64,000 nucleotides of DNA from Streptomyces collinus Tu 365 (GCF_000444875.1 NC_021985.1:5042170-5106169), one strand, 5' to 3'. Shown: positions 15,680 to 31,962, counted from the stretch's first letter. A program made the numbers and translations. Notes: generated by a model not told the origin, from the letters alone.

Positions 15680-16405
15680 GTGAGCAAGCGCAGCAAGGCT
15701 CTCCGCGCTGCGGACGCCAAGATCGACCGGGAGAAGCTGTACGCCCCGCTCGAGGCCGTCCGTCTCGCCAAGGAGACCTCCACGACCAAGTTCGACGGCA
15801 CCGTCGAGGTCGCCTTCCGCCTGGGTGTCGACCCGCGCAAGGCCGACCAGATGGTCCGTGGCACCGTGAACCTGCCGCACGGCACCGGCAAGACTGCCCG
15901 GGTCCTGGTCTTCGCGACCGGTGACCGTGCTGCGGCCGCGGAGGCCGCGGGCGCCGACATCGTCGGCTCCGACGAACTGATCGACGAGGTGGCGAAGGGC
16001 CGTCTGGACTTCGACGCCGTCGTCGCCACCCCGGACCTCATGGGCAAGGTCGGCCGCCTCGGCCGCGTCCTCGGCCCGCGTGGTCTGATGCCGAACCCGA
16101 AGACCGGCACCGTCACCCCCGACGTGGCCAAGGCCGTCACGGACATCAAGGGCGGCAAGATCGAGTTCCGCGTCGACAAGCACTCGAACCTGCACTTCAT
16201 CATCGGCAAGGCGTCCTTCGACGACGACAAGCTGGTGGAGAACTACGGCGCCGCGCTGGAGGAGATCCTCCGTCTGAAGCCGTCCGCCGCCAAGGGTCGC
16301 TACATCAAGAAGGCCGCCATCACCACCACGATGGGCCCCGGCATTCCGGTCGACCCCAACCGCACCCGCAACCTCCTCGTCGAGGAGGACCCGGCCGCCG
16401 TCTGA
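15680..16405 (+). CDS. rplA: 50S ribosomal protein L1
   Basis: This 241-residue two-domain L1 has the family signature around LGRVLGPRGLMPNPKTGTVT. The GTG at 15680 gives MSKRSKALRAADAKIDREKL, with CACAGGAG upstream. It lies 100 nt after rplK in the same unit. L1 often represses its own rplKA mRNA in bacteria; I do not see a clear mimic site here. Confidence 0.96.
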   Translation: MSKRSKALRAADAKIDREKLYAPLEAVRLAKETSTTKFDGTVEVAFRLGVDPRKADQMVRGTVNLPHGTGKTARVLVFATGDRAAAAEAAGADIVGSDELIDEVAKGRLDFDAVVATPDLMGKVGRLGRVLGPRGLMPNPKTGTVTPDVAKAVTDIKGGKIEFRVDKHSNLHFIIGKASFDDDKLVENYGAALEEILRLKPSAAKGRYIKKAAITTTMGPGIPVDPNRTRNLLVEEDPAAV

Positions 16406-16451
16406 GCCCCCGGCTCCACCGGCAGCCGCGTCAGCGACGCGTGAGCGAGGG

Positions 16452-16489
16452 CGGGCCCCGCACCTGGAACCTTCCGGGTGCGGGGCCCG
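16452..16489 (+). terminator. Terminator after rplKA
   Basis: A 16-bp stem (16452-16467 with 16474-16489, one G-T pair) with a 6-nt loop is followed by TCCTTT. It ends the rplKA transcript before the lipoprotein gene. Confidence 0.85.
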
Positions 16490-16575
16490 TCCTTTCTGTG
16501 TGCGACCTTTCGCACGACTGTCATTGGCCTGGCCCAGCGTGCAGGCACAGGACTCTCGCATAGGGGTGGGACGAC

Positions 16576-17478
16576 ATGAACAGCAGGACCGTACGCCGGG
16601 TGAGCCTTTCCGTCGCGGTGGTGGCCGCGCTGACGGGACTGGCCGCCTGCGGCTCGGACAAGGGCGACAAGGCCGTCGGCAAGACCGTCACGGACATGAG
16701 CCCGCTCGCCGCCCTGCGCTCCGCCGAGCAGTCCACCGACAAGGCCGAGTCCGCCAAGGTCCGCTCCAGCACCTCCCTCGGCGACACCATGTCGATGACC
16801 GCCGACGGCGCCCTCGCCTGGGGCGGCGGTCTCAAGGGCAACCTCACCATCACGTACACCGGCGGCAAGATGGCCGACGCCATGCGCCAGGCCGGCTCCA
16901 CGTCGATGCAGGCCCGCTACCTGCCGGACGCCTACTACGCGAAGATGAGCGACAAGTTCGCCCAGCAGTTCGGCAAGCACTGGATCAGGTACGCCTACGA
17001 CGACCTCGCCAAGTTCGGCGGCGGCTCCGGCGCGTACATCAAGGACCAGATGCAGAACACCACGCCGAACCAGTCGGTGAAGCTGCTGCTGGCCTCGGGC
17101 GACGTGAAGAAGGTCGGCAAGGAGAAGGTCTCCGGCACGGACGCCACGCACTACGCGGGCACGGTCCAGGTCGCCGACCTCGCCGGCAAGAACAGCAACC
17201 TCACCGCCGAGCAGCTGGCCGGCCTGAAGAAGCAGCTCAGCCAGGCGGGCGTCACCACCGAGACCGTCGACATCTGGGTCAACGACCAGAGCCTGCTGGT
17301 CAAGAAGATCGAGAAGGCGACCACCGCGAACGGCGTCATGACCAGCACGGCCTACTACACCGACTACGGCGTGAAGGTCTCCGCCGAGGCGCCCCCGGCC
17401 GGCGACACCAAGGACTTCAAGGACCTCATGAAGTCCGGCGGCGTCACGGGCGGCACCGGCTCCGGCACCGTCTCCTGA
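16576..17478 (+). CDS. Putative lipoprotein (LppX/LprAFG-like)
   Basis: This 300-residue secreted protein has a signal peptide with basic N-terminus, a hydrophobic core and the lipobox LAAC (Cys25), predicting a membrane-anchored lipoprotein. The mature part has regular strands (YYAKMSDKF, THYAGTVQVADL, TVDIWVNDQSLLVKKIE) resembling LolA-like LprG/LppX lipid-carrier folds, and a Gly/Ser/Thr tail. It sits between rplKA and rplJL with its own terminator upstream, so it is probably an independent unit. The ligand is unknown. Confidence 0.8.
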   Translation: MNSRTVRRVSLSVAVVAALTGLAACGSDKGDKAVGKTVTDMSPLAALRSAEQSTDKAESAKVRSSTSLGDTMSMTADGALAWGGGLKGNLTITYTGGKMADAMRQAGSTSMQARYLPDAYYAKMSDKFAQQFGKHWIRYAYDDLAKFGGGSGAYIKDQMQNTTPNQSVKLLLASGDVKKVGKEKVSGTDATHYAGTVQVADLAGKNSNLTAEQLAGLKKQLSQAGVTTETVDIWVNDQSLLVKKIEKATTANGVMTSTAYYTDYGVKVSAEAPPAGDTKDFKDLMKSGGVTGGTGSGTVS

Positions 17479-17575
17479 CCCGCCGCGCGCCGGCCGCGGG
17501 CCGGCGCGCGTGCCCGCGGGGCGGCCCGTCCGGGCGCCCCGCGGGACGGCCGCGGCGGCGCCCCCGGAGCCCGAT

Positions 17576-17605
17576 TTGCTCGACGGCGCCCCGGTCCCGT
17601 ACTCT
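17576..17605 (+). promoter_or_regulatory. Candidate rplJL promoter
   Basis: TTGCTC (17576-17581) and TACTCT (17600-17605) have an 18-bp spacer and would start transcription near 17612, about 236 nt before rplJ. Confidence 0.6.
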
Positions 17606-17611
17606 CCTACC

Positions 17612-17847
17612 GAAGCCAAAGACCGCTGGTCGTTGCCGTGCGCTCCCCCGAGGGTGCGGTGGCCGAAGGATCCGCTGAAGAGTGGACGACCCGCGCAGGT
17701 GACTGTGGAAGAACTCCCGGAGTACACGCCCTGAGTGTGTGCGGCCGGTCGAGTCCGCCCCGAGCGCCTGCGCCGGGGCGTTTCGTTTTCCCCAGTCCTC
17801 CTTCGGGTCCGCGCGGTCCGAATCACCCGGAAGGAGGCCGAGGCTCT
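17612..17847 (+). promoter_or_regulatory. Long rplJ leader with attenuator hairpin (L10-leader type)
   Basis: The 5' untranslated region before rplJ is structured. It contains AAAGACCGCTGGTCGTT and a later CCGCGCAGGTGACTG, resembling parts of bacterial L10 leaders that bind the L10(L12)4 complex. At 17756-17780 a CGCCCCG/CGGGGCG hairpin is followed by TTTCGTTTT, a plausible intrinsic attenuator. Autogenous control by L10 is inferred from family knowledge. Confidence 0.6.
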
Positions 17848-18378
17848 ATGGCGAGGCCCGACAAGGCTGCCGCGGTTGCGGAGCTGACGGACAAGTTCCG
17901 CAGCTCCAACGCCGCCGTGCTGACCGAGTACCGCGGTCTCACCGTGGCGCAGCTCAAGACGCTGCGCCGGTCGCTCGGTGAGAACGCCCAGTACGCCGTG
18001 GTGAAGAACACGCTGACCAAGATTGCGGCCAACGAGGCCGGGATCACGCTGGACGACCAGCTCTTCGCTGGTCCGACGGCCGTCGCCTTCGTCACCGGTG
18101 ACCCGGTGGAGTCGGCGAAGGGTCTCCGTGACTTCGCCAAGGACAACCCGAATCTCATCATCAAGGGCGGTGTCCTTGACGGCAAGGCGCTGTCCGCCGA
18201 TGAGATCAAGAAGCTTGCGGACCTCGAGTCCCGCGAGGTTCTGCTCTCCAAGCTGGCCGGTGCGTTCAAGGGCAAGCAGTCCCAGGCTGCCTCTGTCTTC
18301 CAGGCGCTCCCGTCGAAGCTCGTCCGCACCGTGGACGCGCTTCGGGCCAAGCAGGACGAGCAGGGCGGTGCCGAGTAA
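17848..18378 (+). CDS. rplJ: 50S ribosomal protein L10
   Basis: This 176-residue L10 anchors L7/L12 dimers on the ribosomal stalk. MARPDKAAAVAELTDKFRSS begins the rRNA-binding globular domain, and the C-terminal helix ALPSKLVRTVDALRAKQ binds L12. AAGGAGG at 17831-17837 supports the ATG at 17848 over longer frames in the leader. Confidence 0.96.
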   Translation: MARPDKAAAVAELTDKFRSSNAAVLTEYRGLTVAQLKTLRRSLGENAQYAVVKNTLTKIAANEAGITLDDQLFAGPTAVAFVTGDPVESAKGLRDFAKDNPNLIIKGGVLDGKALSADEIKKLADLESREVLLSKLAGAFKGKQSQAASVFQALPSKLVRTVDALRAKQDEQGGAE

Positions 18379-18495
18379 CTCGGCTCGCTTTCTGACTCTG
18401 GCCGCCTGACGCGGCGAGGGTCGCAGCGGGCCGACGTACGCCCGCCACACCCAGTACATCCGGCACCCGCCGAATTAGTGGAAGGATCGCCCATC

Positions 18496-18882
18496 ATGGC
18501 GAAGCTCAGCCAGGAAGACCTGCTCGCGCAGTTCGAGGAGATGACCCTCATCGAGCTCTCCGAGTTCGTGAAGGCCTTCGAGGAGAAGTTCGACGTCACC
18601 GCCGCCGCCGCCGCGCCGGTCGTCGTGGCCGGTGGCGCCGGTGCCGGTGCCGCCGAGGCCGAGGAGGAGAAGGACGAGTTCGACGTCATCCTCACCGGTG
18701 CCGGCGACAAGAAGATCCAGGTCATCAAGGTCGTGCGTGAGCTGACCTCCCTGGGTCTGAAGGAGGCCAAGGACCTCGTGGACGGCGCCCCGAAGCCCGT
18801 TCTCGAGAAGGTCGCCAAGGACGCCGCCGAGAAGGCCGCCGAGTCCCTCAAGGGCGCCGGCGCCTCCGTCGAGGTCAAGTAA
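18496..18882 (+). CDS. rplL: 50S ribosomal protein L7/L12
   Basis: This 128-residue protein has an N-terminal dimerisation domain, an Ala/Gly/Glu-rich hinge (about residues 35-60) and the C-terminal factor-binding domain with KIQVIKVVRELTSLGLKEAK. It is the second gene of the rplJL unit, 117 nt after rplJ. Confidence 0.97.
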   Translation: MAKLSQEDLLAQFEEMTLIELSEFVKAFEEKFDVTAAAAAPVVVAGGAGAGAAEAEEEKDEFDVILTGAGDKKIQVIKVVRELTSLGLKEAKDLVDGAPKPVLEKVAKDAAEKAAESLKGAGASVEVK

Positions 18883-18949
18883 GACCTTCCGGGGTTCCTC
18901 GAACCTCAGCACGCTGATTGCGGCCTCCTGAGGCTGTAACGCGAACGCA

Positions 18950-18987
18950 CCGAAGAGCGATCATCCATCCGGGTGGTCGCTCTTCGG
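18950..18987 (+). terminator. Hairpin after rplJL
   Basis: A stem of 17 bp (18950-18966 with 18971-18987, two G-T pairs) has a 4-nt loop. It lies 67 nt after rplL and upstream of the rpoB promoters, so it is either a terminator or a partial attenuator controlling read-through into rpoBC. Confidence 0.75.
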
Positions 18988-19014
18988 CGTATCCGGAGGT
19001 CGGCTTCGGTTGCC

Positions 19015-19042
19015 TTGCACTCGTGACGGCGAGGGGTATGGT
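19015..19042 (+). promoter_or_regulatory. Candidate distal rpoB promoter
   Basis: TTGCAC (19015-19020) and TATGGT (19037-19042) are spaced by 16 bp, about 400 nt upstream of rpoB and after the rplJL hairpin. Confidence 0.5.
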
Positions 19043-19256
19043 GATCTTCGTTGTGTCTCCGGCCAGTCTCGTTTGGGCAGGGGGGCCTTGACGAACCGCA
19101 CGCAGCGCGCAATTCTCAGGACGCGTCGTCACAAGGATCCGTATCCGAGGCATGGATCGACGGCGAAGAGGGCAGTATGAACGTGCGTTGAGGGCAAGCA
19201 TGCCGAGGGCGTTGACGAGGGCGTTGAGCACTACGAGGGTCTACAAAAACCCGCGC

Positions 19257-19285
19257 TGGACATCAGTGTGCCAAGTGGCTACACT
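19257..19285 (+). promoter_or_regulatory. Candidate proximal rpoBC promoter
   Basis: TGGACA (19257-19262), a 17-bp spacer and TACACT (19280-19285) form one of the best vegetative promoter matches in the window. Transcription would begin near 19292, giving a leader of about 157 nt. The rest of 18988-19256 holds no gene I can support. Confidence 0.7.
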
Positions 19286-19448
19286 GACCCTTTGCGCTGC
19301 CTGTTAGTTGTCCCCTGCCCGTCACCAGGGGTCTGCCCTCACTCGAGCACCGTAGACCGAATCTCCTCTGACCTGGGGTTTCCGTCTCCGTGCACGTCGA
19401 GGGACCGGCACGCGCGTAGTGAGTCCGAGCCCTCGGAAGGACCCCCTC

Positions 19449-22400
19449 TTGGCCGCCTCGCGCAACGCCTCGACCGCGAATACGAACAACGGCGCCAGCA
19501 CCGCCCCGCTGCGCATCTCCTTTGCAAAGATCAAGGAGCCTCTCGAGGTTCCGAACCTGCTCGCGCTGCAGACCGAGAGCTTTGACTGGCTGCTCGGCAA
19601 CACCGCCTGGCAGAGTCGGGTCGAGGAGGCTCTTGAGAACGGTCAGGACGTCCCCACCAAGTCCGGTCTGGAGGAGATCTTCGAGGAGATCTCCCCGATC
19701 GAGGACTTCTCCGGGTCGATGTCCCTGACCTTCCGGGACCACCGCTTCGAGCCGCCGAAGAACTCCATCGACGAGTGCAAGGACCGCGACTTCACGTACG
19801 CCGCCCCGCTCTTCGTCACCGCCGAGTTCACCAACAACGAGACCGGTGAGATCAAGTCCCAGACGGTCTTCATGGGCGACTTCCCGCTCATGACGAACAA
19901 GGGCACCTTCGTCATCAACGGCACCGAGCGTGTCGTGGTGTCTCAGCTGGTCCGTTCCCCCGGTGTCTACTTCGATTCCTCGATCGACAAGACGTCCGAC
20001 AAGGACATCTTCTCCGCCAAGATCATCCCGTCCCGGGGTGCCTGGCTGGAGATGGAGATCGACAAGCGTGACATGGTCGGTGTCCGCATCGACCGCAAGC
20101 GCAAGCAGTCGGTCACCGTGCTGCTGAAGGCGCTCGGCTGGACGACCGAGCAGATCCTCGAGGAGTTCGGCGACTACGAGTCGATGCGCGCCACCCTGGA
20201 GAAGGACCACACCCAGGGCCAGGACGACGCGCTGCTCGACATCTACCGCAAGCTGCGTCCGGGCGAGCCCCCCACGCGCGAGGCCGCGCAGACGCTGCTC
20301 GAGAACCTGTACTTCAACCCCAAGCGCTACGACCTGGCCAAGGTCGGCCGTTACAAGGTCAACAAGAAGCTGGGCGCGGACGCTCCGCTCGACGCGGGCA
20401 TCCTGACCGTCGAGGACATCATCTCGACGATCAAGTACCTGGTGCAGCTGCACGCCGGCGAGACCGAGACCACCGGCGACAACGGCGGCTCCATCGTTGT
20501 CGAGACGGACGACATCGACCACTTCGGCAACCGGCGCCTGCGCAGCGTCGGCGAGCTGATCCAGAACCAGGTCCGTACGGGTCTCGCCCGTATGGAGCGT
20601 GTCGTGCGCGAGCGCATGACGACCCAGGACGTCGAGGCGATCACGCCGCAGACCCTGATCAACATCCGGCCGGTCGTCGCCTCCATCAAGGAGTTCTTCG
20701 GCACCAGCCAGCTGTCGCAGTTCATGGACCAGAACAACCCGCTGTCGGGTCTCACCCACAAGCGCCGCCTGTCGGCCCTTGGCCCGGGTGGTCTCTCCCG
20801 TGAGCGGGCCGGCTTCGAGGTCCGTGACGTGCACCCCTCGCACTACGGCCGCATGTGCCCGATCGAGACGCCCGAAGGCCCGAACATCGGTCTGATCGGC
20901 TCGCTCGCCTCCTACGGCCGCGTCAACGCGTTCGGTTTCGTCGAGACGCCGTACCGCAAGGTCAACGACGGCCAGGTCACCGACGAGGTCGACTACCTGA
21001 CCGCCGACGAGGAGGACCGCTTCGTCATCGCGCAGGCCAACGCCACGCTCAACGACGAACTGCGGTTCGCCGAGGCGCGTGTCCTGGTCCGCCGCCGCGG
21101 CGGTGAGGTCGACTACGTCAGCCCCGAGGACGTCGACTACATGGACGTCTCGCCGCGCCAGATGGTGTCGGTCGCGACCGCCATGATCCCGTTCCTCGAG
21201 CACGACGACGCCAACCGTGCCCTCATGGGCGCGAACATGATGCGCCAGGCCGTGCCGCTCATCAAGTCCGAGGCGCCGCTCGTCGGCACCGGCATGGAGT
21301 ACCGCTCCGCGGTCGACGCCGGCGACGTGGTCAAGGCCGAGAAGGACGGTGTGGTCCAGGAGGTCTCCGCGGACTACATCACCACGGCCAACGACGACGG
21401 CACGTACATCACGTACCGCCTGCACAAGTTCTCCCGGTCCAACCAGGGCACCTCGGTCAACCAGAAGGTCGTCGTCGACGAGGGCGACCGGATCGTCACG
21501 GGCCAGGTGCTCGCGGACGGCCCGGCCACCGAGAACGGCGAGATGGCCCTGGGCAAGAACCTGCTCGTGGCGTTCATGCCGTGGGAGGGTCACAACTACG
21601 AGGACGCGATCATCCTGTCGCAGCGCCTCGTGCAGGACGACGTCCTCTCCTCGATCCACATCGAGGAGCACGAGGTCGACGCCCGTGACACCAAGCTCGG
21701 CCCCGAGGAGATCACCCGGGACATCCCGAACGTCTCCGAGGAGGTCCTCGCCGACCTCGACGAGCGCGGCATCATCCGTATCGGTGCGGAGGTCGTCGCC
21801 GGTGACATCCTCGTCGGCAAGGTGACCCCGAAGGGTGAGACCGAGCTGACCCCCGAGGAGCGCCTGCTGCGCGCGATCTTCGGTGAGAAGGCCCGTGAGG
21901 TCCGTGACACCTCGCTGAAGGTGCCGCACGGCGAGATCGGCAAGGTCATCGGTGTGCGCGTCTTCGACCGCGAGGAGGGCGACGAGCTGCCGCCGGGCGT
22001 GAACCAGCTGGTCCGCGTCTACGTCGCGCAGAAGCGCAAGATCACCGACGGTGACAAGCTCGCCGGCCGTCACGGCAACAAGGGTGTCATCTCCAAGATC
22101 CTGCCGATCGAGGACATGCCGTTCCTGGAGGACGGCACCCCGGTCGACATCATCCTCAACCCGCTGGGTGTGCCGTCCCGAATGAACCCGGGACAGGTCC
22201 TGGAGATCCACCTCGGCTGGCTCGCCAGCCGCGGCTGGGACGTCTCCGGCCTCGCGGAGGAGTGGGCCCAGCGCCTCCAGGCGATCGGCGCCGACTCCGT
22301 CGCTCCCGGCACCAACGTCGCCACCCCGGTGTTCGACGGTGCCCGTGAGGACGAGCTGGCGGGTCTGCTGCAGCACACCATCCCGAACCGCGACGGCGAG

Positions 22401-22934
22401 CGCATGGTGCTCCCGACCGGTAAGGCGCGGCTGTTCGACGGCCGCAGCGGTGAGCCGTTCCCGGACCCGATCTCGGTCGGCTACATGTACATCCTGAAGC
22501 TGCACCACCTGGTCGACGACAAGCTGCACGCCCGCTCGACCGGTCCGTACTCGATGATCACCCAGCAGCCGCTGGGTGGTAAGGCGCAGTTCGGTGGCCA
22601 GCGGTTCGGCGAGATGGAGGTGTGGGCCCTCGAGGCCTACGGCGCCGCCTACGCGCTCCAGGAGCTGCTGACGATCAAGTCCGACGACGTGACCGGCCGC
22701 GTGAAGGTCTACGAGGCCATCGTCAAGGGCGAGAACATCCCCGAGCCCGGCATCCCCGAGTCCTTCAAGGTGCTCATCAAGGAGATGCAGTCGCTCTGCC
22801 TGAACGTGGAGGTGCTGTCCAGCGACGGTATGTCCATCGAGATGCGCGACACCGACGAGGACGTCTTCCGCGCTGCGGAGGAGCTCGGTATCGACCTGTC
22901 CCGGCGCGAGCCGAGCAGCGTCGAAGAGGTCTGA
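19449..22934 (+). CDS. rpoB: RNA polymerase beta subunit
   Basis: This 1161-residue catalytic subunit has the rifampicin-binding cluster at about 20700-20820 (GTSQLSQFMDQNNPLSGLTH and on through KRRLSALGPGGL), which appears wild type. The C-terminal EMEVWALEAYGAAYALQELL region is also present. I chose the TTG at 19449 (MAASRNASTANTNNGAST), preceded by GGAAGG at an 8-nt spacing. An in-frame GTG at 19419 lacks a good ribosome site, and the 1161-residue length matches the S. coelicolor protein. Confidence 0.96.
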   Translation: MAASRNASTANTNNGASTAPLRISFAKIKEPLEVPNLLALQTESFDWLLGNTAWQSRVEEALENGQDVPTKSGLEEIFEEISPIEDFSGSMSLTFRDHRFEPPKNSIDECKDRDFTYAAPLFVTAEFTNNETGEIKSQTVFMGDFPLMTNKGTFVINGTERVVVSQLVRSPGVYFDSSIDKTSDKDIFSAKIIPSRGAWLEMEIDKRDMVGVRIDRKRKQSVTVLLKALGWTTEQILEEFGDYESMRATLEKDHTQGQDDALLDIYRKLRPGEPPTREAAQTLLENLYFNPKRYDLAKVGRYKVNKKLGADAPLDAGILTVEDIISTIKYLVQLHAGETETTGDNGGSIVVETDDIDHFGNRRLRSVGELIQNQVRTGLARMERVVRERMTTQDVEAITPQTLINIRPVVASIKEFFGTSQLSQFMDQNNPLSGLTHKRRLSALGPGGLSRERAGFEVRDVHPSHYGRMCPIETPEGPNIGLIGSLASYGRVNAFGFVETPYRKVNDGQVTDEVDYLTADEEDRFVIAQANATLNDELRFAEARVLVRRRGGEVDYVSPEDVDYMDVSPRQMVSVATAMIPFLEHDDANRALMGANMMRQAVPLIKSEAPLVGTGMEYRSAVDAGDVVKAEKDGVVQEVSADYITTANDDGTYITYRLHKFSRSNQGTSVNQKVVVDEGDRIVTGQVLADGPATENGEMALGKNLLVAFMPWEGHNYEDAIILSQRLVQDDVLSSIHIEEHEVDARDTKLGPEEITRDIPNVSEEVLADLDERGIIRIGAEVVAGDILVGKVTPKGETELTPEERLLRAIFGEKAREVRDTSLKVPHGEIGKVIGVRVFDREEGDELPPGVNQLVRVYVAQKRKITDGDKLAGRHGNKGVISKILPIEDMPFLEDGTPVDIILNPLGVPSRMNPGQVLEIHLGWLASRGWDVSGLAEEWAQRLQAIGADSVAPGTNVATPVFDGAREDELAGLLQHTIPNRDGERMVLPTGKARLFDGRSGEPFPDPISVGYMYILKLHHLVDDKLHARSTGPYSMITQQPLGGKAQFGGQRFGEMEVWALEAYGAAYALQELLTIKSDDVTGRVKVYEAIVKGENIPEPGIPESFKVLIKEMQSLCLNVEVLSSDGMSIEMRDTDEDVFRAAEELGIDLSRREPSSVEEV

Positions 22935-22947
22935 CGGGAGTCCGGTA

Positions 22948-22973
22948 GGGGCCTCGCCACCGTGTGAGGCCCC
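22948..22973 (+). other. Hairpin in the rpoB-rpoC spacer
   Basis: GGGGCCTC (22948-22955) pairs with GAGGCCCC (22966-22973) across a 10-nt loop. It may be a processing or stabilising structure in the rpoBC mRNA; there is no T-tract. Confidence 0.45.
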
Positions 22974-23036
22974 CGCCGACCCCCAGGCCCCCGTTTCAGA
23001 CCACAGACTTACGACCCTGAGAGGGATTGACGCATA

Positions 23037-26936
<3,900 letters not shown>

Positions 26937-26950
26937 GCGGGCAGCTTGAA

Positions 26951-26988
26951 CCGAAGGGCGGTCACCCCGTGGGGTGGCCGCCCTTCGG
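26951..26988 (+). terminator. Terminator after rpoBC
   Basis: An 18-bp stem (26951-26968 with 26971-26988, one G-T pair) with a 2-nt apical gap starts 14 nt after the rpoC stop. Confidence 0.85.
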
Positions 26989-27194
26989 CGTTGTGGGGCC
27001 CCGCGTCCGGGCGTGGGTGGTCCGGGGCGGCGACGGGGTGCGCGGCCGTCTGAGGCTGCTCAGGGGCCCCTGGAGCGGTCGCCGGCCGGTGCGCGGAGCC
27101 TGTCCGGAGTCCGCTTCGAAGATCGCGGAGGGTAAGCCCGACCGCCCGGATGCGCACGCCGGGAGCGCCGGAAGGGCGCTGGACTCCATTTGTT

Positions 27195-27223
27195 TTGACC
27201 ACAGCGAATGAGGTAGGTACGCT
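27195..27223 (+). promoter_or_regulatory. Candidate str-operon (rpsL) promoter
   Basis: TTGACC (27195-27200), a 17-bp spacer and TACGCT (27218-27223) would start transcription near 27230. This gives a leader of about 185 nt containing a CTTCGCC/GGCGAAG hairpin (27312-27329) and the shared element at 27342-27368. Between 26989 and 27194 I see no gene. Confidence 0.65.
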
Positions 27224-27341
27224 CAGACCTTGTGCCTGGGGTGTGCCCTGGCTCTCGTGCGTGCCTTCAACCGCACAGCGAGCCGTCACCGGCCACCGTA
27301 ATCTGCGCCCTCTTCGCCTGGCGGCGAAGGTCTGCGGGATT

Positions 27342-27368
27342 CGACACACCCGACCGCGTGGGTCGGAG
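27342..27368 (+). promoter_or_regulatory. Shared ribosomal-operon leader element (rpsL copy)
   Basis: This 27-nt block differs at a single base from 40002-40028 in the rpsJ leader. It begins CGACAC and contains the hairpin CCGACC-gcgtg-GGTCGG, then AG. GCGGGA precedes both copies at similar distance. Conservation between two unlinked operon leaders implies a regulatory RNA or protein-binding role. Confidence 0.7.
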
Positions 27369-27413
27369 TAGTTCCAGGTTAGCTTTACTCGGCACACAGA
27401 AACCGGAGAAGTA

Positions 27414-27785
27414 GTGCCTACGATCCAGCAGCTGGTCCGCAAGGGCCGGCAGGACAAGGTCGAGAAGAACAAGACGCCCGCACTCGAGGGTTCCCCTCAG
27501 CGTCGCGGCGTCTGCACGCGCGTGTTCACGACCACCCCGAAGAAGCCGAACTCGGCCCTGCGTAAGGTCGCGCGTGTGCGTCTGACCAGCGGGATCGAGG
27601 TCACCGCTTACATTCCGGGTGAGGGACACAACCTGCAGGAGCACTCCATCGTGCTCGTGCGCGGCGGCCGTGTGAAGGACCTGCCCGGTGTTCGTTACAA
27701 GATCATCCGCGGTTCGCTCGACACCCAGGGTGTCAAGAACCGCAAGCAGGCCCGCAGCCGCTACGGCGCCAAGAAGGAGAAGTAA
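27414..27785 (+). CDS. rpsL: 30S ribosomal protein S12
   Basis: This 123-residue S12 starts at GTG 27414. The streptomycin-contact residues Lys43 (in TTPKKPNSALRK) and Lys88 (in GGRVKDLPGVRY) are wild type, so no streptomycin-resistance mutation is present at those positions. It is the first gene of the str operon. Confidence 0.97.
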   Translation: MPTIQQLVRKGRQDKVEKNKTPALEGSPQRRGVCTRVFTTTPKKPNSALRKVARVRLTSGIEVTAYIPGEGHNLQEHSIVLVRGGRVKDLPGVRYKIIRGSLDTQGVKNRKQARSRYGAKKEK

Positions 27786-27787
27786 GA

Positions 27788-28258
27788 ATGCCTCGTAAGG
27801 GCCCCGCCCCGAAGCGCCCGGTCATCATCGACCCGGTCTACGGTTCTCCTCTGGTGACCTCCCTCATCAACAAGGTGCTGCTGAACGGCAAGCGCTCCAC
27901 CGCCGAGCGCATCGTGTACGGCGCCATGGAGGGCCTGCGCGAGAAGACCAGCAACGACCCGGTCATCACGCTGAAGCGCGCGCTGGAGAACATCAAGCCG
28001 ACCCTCGAGGTCAAGTCCCGCCGTGTCGGTGGTGCGACGTACCAGGTTCCGATCGAGGTCAAGCCCGGTCGTGCCAACACGCTCGCGCTGCGCTGGCTGG
28101 TCGGTTACTCCCGCGCCCGTCGCGAGAAGACCATGACCGAGCGTCTGCTCAACGAGCTTCTCGACGCCTCCAACGGCCTCGGTGCCGCTGTGAAGAAGCG
28201 CGAGGACACGCACAAGATGGCCGAGTCCAACAAGGCCTTCGCGCACTACCGCTGGTAG
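27788..28258 (+). CDS. rpsG: 30S ribosomal protein S7
   Basis: This 156-residue S7 is the primary 16S 3'-domain binder and nucleator of head assembly. MPRKGPAPKRPVIIDPVYGS and the C-terminal HKMAESNKAFAHYRW are typical. It begins 2 nt after rpsL, indicating translational coupling. Confidence 0.97.
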   Translation: MPRKGPAPKRPVIIDPVYGSPLVTSLINKVLLNGKRSTAERIVYGAMEGLREKTSNDPVITLKRALENIKPTLEVKSRRVGGATYQVPIEVKPGRANTLALRWLVGYSRARREKTMTERLLNELLDASNGLGAAVKKREDTHKMAESNKAFAHYRW

Positions 28259-28297
28259 TCGCTACCCACATCGAGACCGAGAGAAGACTGAAGCCTT

Positions 28298-30424
<2,127 letters not shown>

Positions 30425-30467
30425 CGCACCGCGTTCACACGCTTTAGGCTTGACTCCGGAGCCTCGT

Positions 30468-30501
30468 GGGGCAAACAACCGCAAACACGGGTGTTTGCCC
30501 C
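30468..30501 (+). other. Long-loop hairpin in the fusA-tuf spacer
   Basis: GGGGCAAACA (30468-30477) pairs perfectly with TGTTTGCCCC (30492-30501). TTGACT lies just upstream at 30450-30455. The 155-nt spacer therefore has features that could support a separate tuf promoter or attenuator, as reported for other streptomycetes. Confidence 0.5.
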
Positions 30502-30579
30502 GGGTTCCGGGCTTTCCAGCAAAGATCACCTGGCGCCGATGAAGTAAGGCGTACAGAACCACTCCACAGGAGGACCCCA

Positions 30580-31773
<1,194 letters not shown>

Positions 31774-31818
31774 TCTTGAGCTGATCCGGCCCGGGTCTTC
31801 GACCTGGTAGCTGTCGGA

Positions 31819-31850
31819 GGGGCCCGTACGACTTTGGTCGTGCGGGCCCC
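31819..31850 (+). terminator. Terminator of the str operon
   Basis: A 14-bp stem (31819-31832 with 31837-31850, one G-T) with a TTTG loop lies 45 nt after tuf and is followed by TTCGC. Confidence 0.85.
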
Positions 31851-31962
31851 TTCGCGCGTCCCCGGCGACGCGCGGGACAGCAGGGCCGGACAGCAGGAGG
31901 CCCGGGTGCGCCGTGCTGCGCACCCGGGCCGTCCCGCCCCCCGTCAGGTGGTGGTCAGTGGG

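Noticed and set aside
19419..19448. GTG at 19419 as the rpoB start
   Set aside because: It lacks a ribosome site and adds non-conserved residues. The TTG at 19449 has GGAAGG at good distance and gives the expected 1161-residue protein.
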